Below, one piece after another: positions 24,993 through 32,022 of a stretch of 64,000 nt of DNA. Under the pieces are notes generated by a model. That model was not told the DNA's origin. It did no database searches and saw only the letters and a program-made list of their open reading frames with translations. Position 1 is the stretch's first letter; each line of letters starts with the position of its first letter. The translations under genes and the position numbers were made by a program. The DNA is from Gemmatimonadaceae bacterium (GTDB taxonomy: Bacteria > Gemmatimonadota > Gemmatimonadetes > Gemmatimonadales > Gemmatimonadaceae), in assembly GCA_017881545.1 (NCBI GenBank), contig JADGQU010000001.1, forward strand, positions 41,511 to 105,510. Direction: 5' to 3'.

Positions 24993-26303
24993 ATGCGAAT
25001 TCCGGTAGAAACCTTCCACCTCGACAACGGCCTGTTCGTGACGCTGTCGGAGGATCACAGCACGCCAATCGTGGCTGTGAACCTCTGGTATCACGTCGGG
25101 TCGGCGAATGAGAAAGCCGGCAGAACCGGATTCGCGCACCTCTTCGAGCATATGCTCTTCCAGGGCTCGGCACATGTTGGTTCAAACGAGCATTTCGAAC
25201 TGATTCAACGCGCTGGTGGAACGCTGAACGGTTCAACGTGGCTCGAGCGGACAAATTACTTCGAGACGGTGCCGTCAAACGAGCTTGCACTGGCTCTTTG
25301 GCTGGAAGCGGACCGCATGGGGGAGCTGCTTCCGGCAATGACTCAGGAAAAGCTGGATACACAGCGTGATGTCGTTAAGAATGAGCGACGATGGGCGGTG
25401 GACAACCAGCCGTACGGCACGATGCTCGAAAGGATGCAGGAGCTGGTGTTCCCGGCGTCGCACCCATTTCAGCATTCCCTCATTGGGTCGATGGAAGATC
25501 TGTCGGCCGCGTCGCTGGATGACATCGCGCAATTCTTTGCCACCTACTACACGCCGGACAACGCGGTCCTTTCAATAGCCGGTGACTTCGGCTCGACAGC
25601 GGCGCGCAAGCTGGTCACCGAGTACTTCGGACCGATTCCGAGTGGGAAAGTGAGACCTGAGTTGCCACCGATGAATCTCCCGCCCGTGTTCGGAGCCCGG
25701 TTGCGCGAGGTCGTCTACGATAACGTCAGCCTCCCACGATTGTTCATGGCATTTCGCTCACCGGTTTTTGGGAGCGAGGAATACTACGCCGCGAGTGTTG
25801 CTTCGGCAGTGCTCGGGATGAGAAAGGGGAGCCGCCTTCACCGGTCTCTGGTACGGGAGCGGCAGATCGCGGCAGATGCCGGCGCGTTCACGTTCGACCT
25901 GGCCAAAGGCACCGATATCCTGGTCGTGGACGTCACTGCGCGGCCGGAAACCTCCGTCGCCCAGCTCGAGCAAGAAGTCGAGCGCGAAATCGACACGGTC
26001 CACGGAGAAGGAGTTACGGAACCGGAAGTAAAAAGAGCCATCGCGCTCATCGAGACAGACTTGCTCGCGTCCCTCCAGTCAGCGGGCGAGAGGGCCGACA
26101 GGCTTTCGATGTTCGCCACCTATTTCAAGCGGCCGGAGCTGATCAACGAGCAGGCGGATCGCTATCGATCCGTAACTACGCAGAGAGTCAACGCGCTCAT
26201 CTCCGAACGACTTGGTGCAAACAACCGGGCGAATCTTCTCTACGTACCAAAGGAAGGAGTCGAACTGGAGAGCGCACTGGCAGCAGTCGCGGGCACGAAC
26301 TGA
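24993..26303 (+). CDS. Cytosolic M16 peptidase, catalytic subunit (pair 2)
   Basis: 436 residues from ATG 24993; a longer in-frame start at 24927 would overlap the divergent hydrolase start, so the shorter form is preferred. HLFEH is at 49-53 and a Glu in VVKNERR follows, so it is catalytically complete. Long identical stretches with the pair 1 enzyme (HSTPIVAV, GRTGFAHLFEH, DLSAASL) show a recent common ancestor. Unlike pair 1 there is no signal peptide, so it should act in the cytosol. Its stop overlaps the partner gene start by 1 bp (TGATG). Confidence 0.93.
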   Translation: MRIPVETFHLDNGLFVTLSEDHSTPIVAVNLWYHVGSANEKAGRTGFAHLFEHMLFQGSAHVGSNEHFELIQRAGGTLNGSTWLERTNYFETVPSNELALALWLEADRMGELLPAMTQEKLDTQRDVVKNERRWAVDNQPYGTMLERMQELVFPASHPFQHSLIGSMEDLSAASLDDIAQFFATYYTPDNAVLSIAGDFGSTAARKLVTEYFGPIPSGKVRPELPPMNLPPVFGARLREVVYDNVSLPRLFMAFRSPVFGSEEYYAASVASAVLGMRKGSRLHRSLVRERQIAADAGAFTFDLAKGTDILVVDVTARPETSVAQLEQEVEREIDTVHGEGVTEPEVKRAIALIETDLLASLQSAGERADRLSMFATYFKRPELINEQADRYRSVTTQRVNALISERLGANNRANLLYVPKEGVELESALAAVAGTN

Positions 26304-27652
26304 TGGTCACATCCCTTCGCCCGAAGCCGGGACCAACCCGGAGCTACAATTTCCCGGGTTTCCACGATGAGATTCTGCCGAGTGGAATCCGCCTCGTCAC
26401 GGCGCCAGTAGCGAAGCTGCCAGTGGTCACGGTGCTGGTGATCGTCGACGCTGGGTCCACAAATGATCCAGCGGGCAAGGAAGGTGTCGCCGCCCTCACT
26501 GCCGGTACGCTTCTCGAGGGCAGCGAAAAGTTCGATGGAGCGGAGCTGGCGGAGAAGTTCGAGCAGCTCGGGACGTCGGTCGAAACTGGAGCAGACTGGG
26601 ACAGCGCATTCATCAAGATCACTGTGCTGTCGGAGCAGCTGGAGCAAGCGACGATGCTTCTTGGCGAGGCCATCAGCAGTCCGGTTTTCCCCGAGCGTGA
26701 GGTCGAGCGCGCTAAATCGGAGCGTCTGGCGGAGATTCTTCAGCTCGAAACGGAGCCGCGAGGATTAGCCGACGAGAAGTTCTCGGAATTCCTGTACACA
26801 CAGGAATCCCGGTACTCGAAGCCCGACGAGGGAGGCACCGAGAGCGTACGGGCATTGTCTCGGAAAGACGTCGAGGCGTTTTATAGATCCAGCTACCGCG
26901 CCGGATCGACGACCGCAATCATCGCGGGGGATACGTCCACGAATGAGGCACGCGCATTGATAACACGCGCGTTTCAGCGCTGGCCGTCGGGGCGTGCTCC
27001 GAACCGGCCGTTTGTCGCAATGGCCCGGACGACTCGAAAGAGCATTCATATAGTGGACAAGCCCGAGGCGCCACAATCAGAGCTTCGGGCTGGGCATGTC
27101 GGTCTGCCGCGCAACCACCCCGATTTTTTCCCGACGCTCGTGATGAATGCCGTCCTGGGTGGCCTCTTCGGGTCGCGGATCAACCTGAATCTGCGAGAGG
27201 AGCACGGATACACGTACGGGGCGTCATCGTTTTATGACTGGCGGCGAGGACCAGGCCCCTTCGTCGTATCGACGGCCGTGCAAAGCGAAGTGACAGCAGC
27301 AGCGCTACGGGAGATCCTTCTCGAGATCGATCGAATCCGCGGCGAACGGATCTCCGAAGAGGAGTTGTCGCTGGCGAGAGACTATCTCGATGGGGTGTTT
27401 CCCATCCGATACGAGACGACAGCGGCAATCGCATCTGCTCTCGCCACCCTCGTGATCTACGATCTACCCGCCGACTACTATGATTCCTACAGGAAGAACA
27501 TCCGTGAAGTGTCGGCGGACGCAATTCTCGAGGCAGCCAGGTCACATCTGCATCCTGACCAGCTGCAGACGATCGTAGTCGGTGACGCACGGGTGATTCG
27601 CGCCTCAGTTTCCGATTTGAGCGTCGGGGATCTGCACGTTTACAGCTCCTAG
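26303..27652 (+). CDS. Cytosolic M16 peptidase, non-catalytic subunit (pair 2)
   Basis: 449 residues, no signal peptide. The HxxEH position is replaced (GVAALTAGTLLEGSEKF), while the substrate-binding motif HGYTYGASS and the M16 fold remain. It is the partner of the preceding enzyme by overlap and by analogy with pair 1 and with structurally known M16B heterodimers. A NUDIX gene follows after 12 bp and may be co-transcribed. Confidence 0.92.
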   Translation: MVTSLRPKPGPTRSYNFPGFHDEILPSGIRLVTAPVAKLPVVTVLVIVDAGSTNDPAGKEGVAALTAGTLLEGSEKFDGAELAEKFEQLGTSVETGADWDSAFIKITVLSEQLEQATMLLGEAISSPVFPEREVERAKSERLAEILQLETEPRGLADEKFSEFLYTQESRYSKPDEGGTESVRALSRKDVEAFYRSSYRAGSTTAIIAGDTSTNEARALITRAFQRWPSGRAPNRPFVAMARTTRKSIHIVDKPEAPQSELRAGHVGLPRNHPDFFPTLVMNAVLGGLFGSRINLNLREEHGYTYGASSFYDWRRGPGPFVVSTAVQSEVTAAALREILLEIDRIRGERISEEELSLARDYLDGVFPIRYETTAAIASALATLVIYDLPADYYDSYRKNIREVSADAILEAARSHLHPDQLQTIVVGDARVIRASVSDLSVGDLHVYSS

Positions 27653-27664
27653 GCTTTAATCGCG

Positions 27665-28225
27665 ATGGAAGAAGAAACAAAAGCCGGACGGATAGAATCC
27701 AGGCGGGCGTATACGGGAAGAGTCATCTCGCTCGATGTAGACACAGTCCGATTTCCCGACGGATCCACCGGCGAGCTGGAGATGATCCGGCATCCGGGGG
27801 CAAGCGCGGTCGTACCCTTCCTGAGCGATCCAAAAGGGGAAGATCCGCAGGTGCTGATGATCCGGCAGTATCGATATGCGGCCGACGGCTACATGTACGA
27901 GATCCCGGCAGGAAGACTCGACCCGGGCGAAAGCCCCCACGATTGTGCCGTGCGGGAGCTGAAAGAAGAGACCGGCTGCACAGCAGAGCGGTTTGACCAC
28001 TTGCTCACGATGTACACGACTCCGGGGTTCACTGACGAAAAAATTCATCTCTTCATGGCAACCGGATTGGTCGCTGGAGAGACTAAGCATGAGGCGGATG
28101 AGTTTTTGGACCTCCATCCAATGCGGCTGTCCCGAGCGTTGGAGATGGTGGAAGCAGGTGGAATTCAGGATGCCAAGACCGCACTCGGTCTCCTGTTCGC
28201 CGCGGGGTTTCGCGCAAGCCGTTAA
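27665..28225 (+). CDS. NUDIX hydrolase, ADP-ribose pyrophosphatase type
   Basis: 186 residues. The Nudix box is complete: G-x5-E-x7-REUxEExGU at residues 83-105 (GRLDPGESPHDCAVRELK, then EETG). The N-terminal strand pattern (YTGRVISLDVDTVRFPDG, MIRHPGASAVVPFL) and PGFTDEKIHLFMATGL are typical of the NudF/YqkG ADP-sugar pyrophosphatases. Such enzymes hydrolyse ADP-ribose to AMP and ribose 5-phosphate. ATG 27665 has only a weak ribosome-binding site; it probably depends on the M16 operon. Confidence 0.9.
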   Translation: MEEETKAGRIESRRAYTGRVISLDVDTVRFPDGSTGELEMIRHPGASAVVPFLSDPKGEDPQVLMIRQYRYAADGYMYEIPAGRLDPGESPHDCAVRELKEETGCTAERFDHLLTMYTTPGFTDEKIHLFMATGLVAGETKHEADEFLDLHPMRLSRALEMVEAGGIQDAKTALGLLFAAGFRASR

Positions 28226-28264
28226 CCCTGCGGGCCAAATTGGCGTCTAATCAATGAAAGACGC

Positions 28265-28274
28265 TGACATGTCA
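28265..28274. repeat. Palindrome upstream of the ECF sigma gene
   Basis: TGACATGTCA, a perfect 10-bp palindrome in the 246-bp gap between the NUDIX gene and the sigma gene (28226-28471). Its size and position suit a regulator site, but no regulator is identified. The rest of the gap holds a GCTCA/TGAGC hairpin and no gene that I can support. Confidence 0.25.
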
Positions 28275-28471
28275 TGTAAATAGGACAGAATTGGCAGAAT
28301 CAGGACAGGCTCAGCGATTGAGCTAAGCGCCATAAGTCATTTACTGACAACGGGTTACTCCCAACCGCCATTGGGCACGCGCCGTGCATTACATGGAAGC
28401 GCAGAATGTTCCAGCTAGAGATGTGCACGATTTGGTGTCGTGAGTGTCTCTTATTAAGAGGAGAGAGAAAA

Positions 28472-29110
28472 ATGGCTAACATCGTCCGTAAGCAAACAGT
28501 ATCGGTGGAAGGGCCGAGCATCAGGGAGCGCCTACAGGCGATGGATGACTCAGCCGTCGTGACTTCATTCCTTGGTGGAGAGGAGCGCGCGTTCTCGGAA
28601 CTGGTCACGCGTTACCAGACCCGTCTCCTGAACTTCGTATACCGCACGATCGGGGACCGGGAGAAGGCGGAAGATCTGGTGCAGGAGGTATTCATTCGTG
28701 TCTACCGTCACCTGCATCGCTTCGACCGCTCGAAGAAATTCTCGACCTGGGTCTACACGATCGCCTCGAACCTGGCGAAGAACGAGCTGCGCAACCGCTC
28801 GCGTAATCCTCTGGTTCTCTTCCAGACGGTCCAGAAGAACTTCCAGGACGATGATCGTCCCTTGCAGTTCGAGGATACGACCTCCCGTCCGGATGACATG
28901 TACCGCAAGCGCCATCTGAGGGAGATCGTCGAGGAGAGCGTTGCCAAGCTTCCAGAGCACCACAGGAATGTGTTCGTCCTGCGCGAGCTCGAGGGCAAGT
29001 CCTACGAAGAGATTGCTGAGATCACTGATTGCAATCTGGGGACGGTCAAATCCCGTCTTAACCGGGCAAGGAATTCGTTCGCGGAAATCATTGCCCCATA
29101 TGTAGATTAG
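28472..29110 (+). CDS. ECF-family RNA polymerase sigma factor
   Basis: 212 residues from ATG 28472, preceded by AAGAGGAGAGAG; an upstream in-frame start at 28406 lacks such a site. Region 2 contains RTIGDREKAEDLVQEVFIRV and KFSTWVYTIASNLAKNELRN, and region 4 contains LPEHHRNVFVLRELEGKSYE followed by EIAEITDCNLGTVKSRLNRAR. The N-terminal extension of about 30 residues (VRKQTVSVEGPSIRERLQAM) is longer than in most ECF factors. The anti-sigma gene follows after 66 bp, the standard arrangement. The signal controlling it is unknown. Confidence 0.95.
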   Translation: MANIVRKQTVSVEGPSIRERLQAMDDSAVVTSFLGGEERAFSELVTRYQTRLLNFVYRTIGDREKAEDLVQEVFIRVYRHLHRFDRSKKFSTWVYTIASNLAKNELRNRSRNPLVLFQTVQKNFQDDDRPLQFEDTTSRPDDMYRKRHLREIVEESVAKLPEHHRNVFVLRELEGKSYEEIAEITDCNLGTVKSRLNRARNSFAEIIAPYVD

Positions 29111-29176
29111 GTCCGACGGTTCGGGAACAGGCCCTCCACTCGTGGGTACCTGTTACCGAACCCTCAACCTATCTAA

Positions 29177-29713
29177 ATGGATTGTCGCGAGTTTTGTGAT
29201 CAGCACGTTGCTTTTGTAGACGATACCCTTGCCGGGATCGAGCTGGTTCGCATGCAGCACCACATCGCTGAATGTGAGGACTGCGCGAAGCACGATGCGA
29301 AGATCCGCCGAGCACTGCTGCTCTTCAGAAATCTTCCTTGCATAGAGCCATCTGCTGACTTTTCCAAGCGGCTCGAAGCGCGTCTCAGGGAATGTGAAAG
29401 CGACCATTTGCTGGCAGCCACTCAGCGCAACCTCAGGCGTGGCGCAGTCGCCGCGACGTTAGCCAGCGCGGCCATGCTCGGATACATAGCGACAACGCTG
29501 TACCACCGCACTGATGCTCCGCGTGATCTCGTAATGGCACCCGTGTTCGCAACCATTCCGGAGCCGGAGTTAACGCCAATTGCGACGTCGACACCGGCCA
29601 TAGTCGCGTCTGTTACAGCGGGCCTGACTATCTGGCCAGCAGCTCTGTTTGCGGAGCAGGCTCCGGTGCGGTTTGCCCACTCCAAGCTCGAGCTGACGAA
29701 CTACACGCGTTAG
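29177..29713 (+). CDS. Anti-sigma factor with zinc-binding domain
   Basis: 178 residues. N-terminal anti-sigma domain with the HxxxCxxC motif as HIAECEDC (H29, C33, C36), then a single transmembrane helix (about 90-108), then a 70-residue periplasmic tail rich in Pro, Thr and Ala. This layout is that of ZAS-type anti-sigma factors; the HCC cluster can be redox-sensitive in relatives. It most likely binds and inhibits the sigma factor encoded just upstream. No clear ribosome-binding site precedes the ATG. Confidence 0.85.
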   Translation: MDCREFCDQHVAFVDDTLAGIELVRMQHHIAECEDCAKHDAKIRRALLLFRNLPCIEPSADFSKRLEARLRECESDHLLAATQRNLRRGAVAATLASAAMLGYIATTLYHRTDAPRDLVMAPVFATIPEPELTPIATSTPAIVASVTAGLTIWPAALFAEQAPVRFAHSKLELTNYTR

Positions 29714-29726
29714 CATTCGAGAGCCA

Positions 29727-29755
29727 TCGGCAGCCCAGTAGGGTGGCCGTATATT
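29727..29755 (+). promoter_or_regulatory. Possible holA promoter
   Basis: TCGGCA (29727-29732), 17 bp, TATATT (29750-29755), then 6 nt to the ATG. A GAGG directly abuts the start codon, too close to serve as a ribosome-binding site. This again suggests a leaderless transcript. Confidence 0.45.
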
Positions 29756-29761
29756 TCGAGG

Positions 29762-30823
29762 ATGTCCGCATCCTCTCTCAAAACAGTTCGTGATGCGATC
29801 AAGCGCCGGTCATTCGACGGCGCTTATTACATCTGGGGGGAGGACGAGTATCAAAAGGACGATGCCGTCCGGGATCTCGCCAACGCCGGCCTGGAGGCTG
29901 GAGCCAGGGACTTCAACCTGGATACGCGACGATCAGCCGAACTCGACGCCGAGACCCTAGGAGTCCTCCTCTCGACGCCGCCAATGATGGCGGAGAGGCG
30001 TGTGATCGTGCTCCGGGAGGTGGATGCCCTCAAGAAAGACGCTCGCAAGGTCCTCGATGAATACCTGACACATCCCGCGCCCGATTTGCTGCTCCTCATG
30101 ACCGGAGCAGCTGGCTCCAAACCGGATGCGACGCTCTCGTCCTCGAGTACGTCGCTCCGATTCGACCTCCTCAGTGGCGATCGGATTCCAAGGTGGATCG
30201 CGCACAAAGCGACCAGTGAATTCGGAGTCAAGATCAGCGAGGCGGCTATTGAGCTCCTTCAGGCCGCGGTTGGCAACGACCTGCATCAACTGTCGGGAGA
30301 GCTGGACAAGCTGGCGAGTTATGTCGCGGGTCATGGCGAGGAGATTGGTGAGGATGCCGTGGCAGCGGTCGTGGGAGTGCGGCGCGGCGAGACACAGGCT
30401 GATTTGCTCGACGCGATAGCCGATCGGAACGCCCCTCGCGCCCTCGGGCTGATCTCCCACGTACTGACTCAGCCGAAAACAACGGGCGTTTCAATCGTCA
30501 TGGCATTATCGACACAGATGCTCGCCATCTCGTGGGGGCGCGCCAGACTGGATGAAGGCCTCTCGAGGGCCCGCCTGGCCCAGGAATACTCCGGCTTTCT
30601 GAATGAGACGCGAGCCTTTACGGGCCGGCCATGGGGATCGGCAACTGCCGTCTGGTCTCGTGCCGCGGAACGCTGGAGCCGCGAATCGCTAGATCGCGCA
30701 CTCGACTCTCTGCTCGAGGCAGACGTAGCGCTGAAGGAGAGCAGAGTCTCGTCCGAAGAACAATTGCTGGCTACCGTAGTACTCAGCCTGTGCGCAGCCG
30801 ACGAAAGAAGCGCTGCCGCATGA
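29762..30823 (+). CDS. holA: DNA polymerase III delta subunit
   Basis: 353 residues, the typical length of HolA, which is the clamp-loader wrench that opens the DnaN ring. Recognisable segments: YYIWGEDEYQKDDAVRDLAN at the N-terminus, RRVIVLREVDALKKDARKVL, LLLLMTGAAG in place of the ATPase centre, the helical collar with GNDLHQLSGELDKLASYVAG, and a C-terminal LLEADVALKESRVSSEEQL. The family is divergent, so the assignment rests on overall pattern and on the conserved delta-type collar motif LDxLLEADxxLK. Confidence 0.88.
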   Translation: MSASSLKTVRDAIKRRSFDGAYYIWGEDEYQKDDAVRDLANAGLEAGARDFNLDTRRSAELDAETLGVLLSTPPMMAERRVIVLREVDALKKDARKVLDEYLTHPAPDLLLLMTGAAGSKPDATLSSSSTSLRFDLLSGDRIPRWIAHKATSEFGVKISEAAIELLQAAVGNDLHQLSGELDKLASYVAGHGEEIGEDAVAAVVGVRRGETQADLLDAIADRNAPRALGLISHVLTQPKTTGVSIVMALSTQMLAISWGRARLDEGLSRARLAQEYSGFLNETRAFTGRPWGSATAVWSRAAERWSRESLDRALDSLLEADVALKESRVSSEEQLLATVVLSLCAADERSAAA

Positions 30824-30843
30824 GTCAATAGGAGAGTGGTGAG

Positions 30844-32022
30844 ATGTCTAGATGGAAGAACCTTTTCTGCGTACCGCTATTTTGCGTCGCGACGCTGGGA
30901 GCTGCTCAAGTTCCGGCGGCGCGAGTCGCCGATCCGGTTTTTGTGAGGGCTCAGACGCTGGTGAGTGATGGCAATGGGGTGGCGGGGAGAGCGCTGATCG
31001 ATTCCGTGATTGCCGCGACGTCGCCCACTGCCCGGTTGTATCCTGAGGCCCTGTTCTGGCGCGCATCGCTGGCAGCGAATGCCGCGGATGCAGAGAGTGA
31101 TTACAAGCACATAGTGGTGGACTATCCACTGGCCCCCCAAGCGGAGGACGCATTGCTACGCCTGGCGCAGCTCGAGCTCGCGCGCGGCGACCGCGATGGC
31201 GCACTCGGCCATCTACAGCGGATTCCACGAGACTACCCGCGGAGCAAATCACTTGCGAGAGCCAGCTACTGGACGGCTCGGGTACTGTTTGAAAAGAATG
31301 ACATCCCGAATGCCTGTGTGGCCAATGCAAATGCCCTGGCGCAAGCAGATGCCTCGGAAGTGGAGCTGAAGAATCAGATACAGTATCAGGGTCAGCGCTG
31401 TCCGTCGGCCGCAGCAGTTGCAGCGGTGAGCTCGCCGGCGACAGGTGTGACCGCAAATACCCCAGCGATTTCGGTAACCGCTCCTGCTGTGCCCTCTGGC
31501 AACTCCGGGAGCACGTCCAGCCCGAGCTCGGCGCCACCGACATCGGTCACACCTCCTGAGAAGCAAAAGCCTGCAGTCATCGAGACCGCATCTCGAGCAG
31601 CAACGGCGTCATCAGCGCCAAAGACAGTCGTCCAGGCTCCGCGTCCGAAGCCACCAGCCGAAGCCAACGATTCGAAGCCGAGCATCGTCGATCCGGCGAA
31701 GGCGCCTAAAGCAGCAGTAGAAAAAGTTGCGGCGAAGCCAACCGCCGCAGTAGAAAAAGTCGCGGCGAAACCAAGCGTCACCATCTCACACGGAAGTGGC
31801 TACTCGGTCCAGGTGGCTGCCTACAAACACAAACCCGAAGCCGATAAACTCGCCGCGGCCCTGAGCAAGCGCGGCTACTCAGCGCAAGTCGACGGATCGG
31901 TTGCGCCGTGGTTCCGAGTCCGAATCGGGCGATATGCAACCGAGAAGGAAGCGGAAGACGCACTCAGGAAGATCAAAGCCAATCACATGGAAGGTTTCGT
32001 AGTACGGGCGTCCGAACGGTGA
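30844..32022 (+). CDS. Exported TPR-SPOR domain protein
   Basis: 392 residues, behind an AGGAGAG site. Signal peptide (KNLFCVPLFCVATLGAAQVP), then TPR-like helices (about 60-170, with QAEDALLRLAQLELARGDRD), a long Pro/Ala/Ser linker, and a C-terminal SPOR domain (from about 310: YSVQVAAYKHKPEADKLAAA). SPOR domains bind denuded septal peptidoglycan, so the protein probably localises to the division site. The linker holds two tandem copies of an 11-residue unit AVEKVAAKP(T/S) (DNA repeat of 33 bp from 31714). The stop overlaps the mutS start (GTGA). Confidence 0.88.
   Translation: MSRWKNLFCVPLFCVATLGAAQVPAARVADPVFVRAQTLVSDGNGVAGRALIDSVIAATSPTARLYPEALFWRASLAANAADAESDYKHIVVDYPLAPQAEDALLRLAQLELARGDRDGALGHLQRIPRDYPRSKSLARASYWTARVLFEKNDIPNACVANANALAQADASEVELKNQIQYQGQRCPSAAAVAAVSSPATGVTANTPAISVTAPAVPSGNSGSTSSPSSAPPTSVTPPEKQKPAVIETASRAATASSAPKTVVQAPRPKPPAEANDSKPSIVDPAKAPKAAVEKVAAKPTAAVEKVAAKPSVTISHGSGYSVQVAAYKHKPEADKLAAALSKRGYSAQVDGSVAPWFRVRIGRYATEKEAEDALRKIKANHMEGFVVRASER

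Noticed and set aside
31714..31775. 33-bp direct repeat in the SPOR gene as a mobile or CRISPR-like element
   Set aside because: It encodes two copies of an 11-residue unit in a low-complexity linker; ordinary expansion of a disordered segment.
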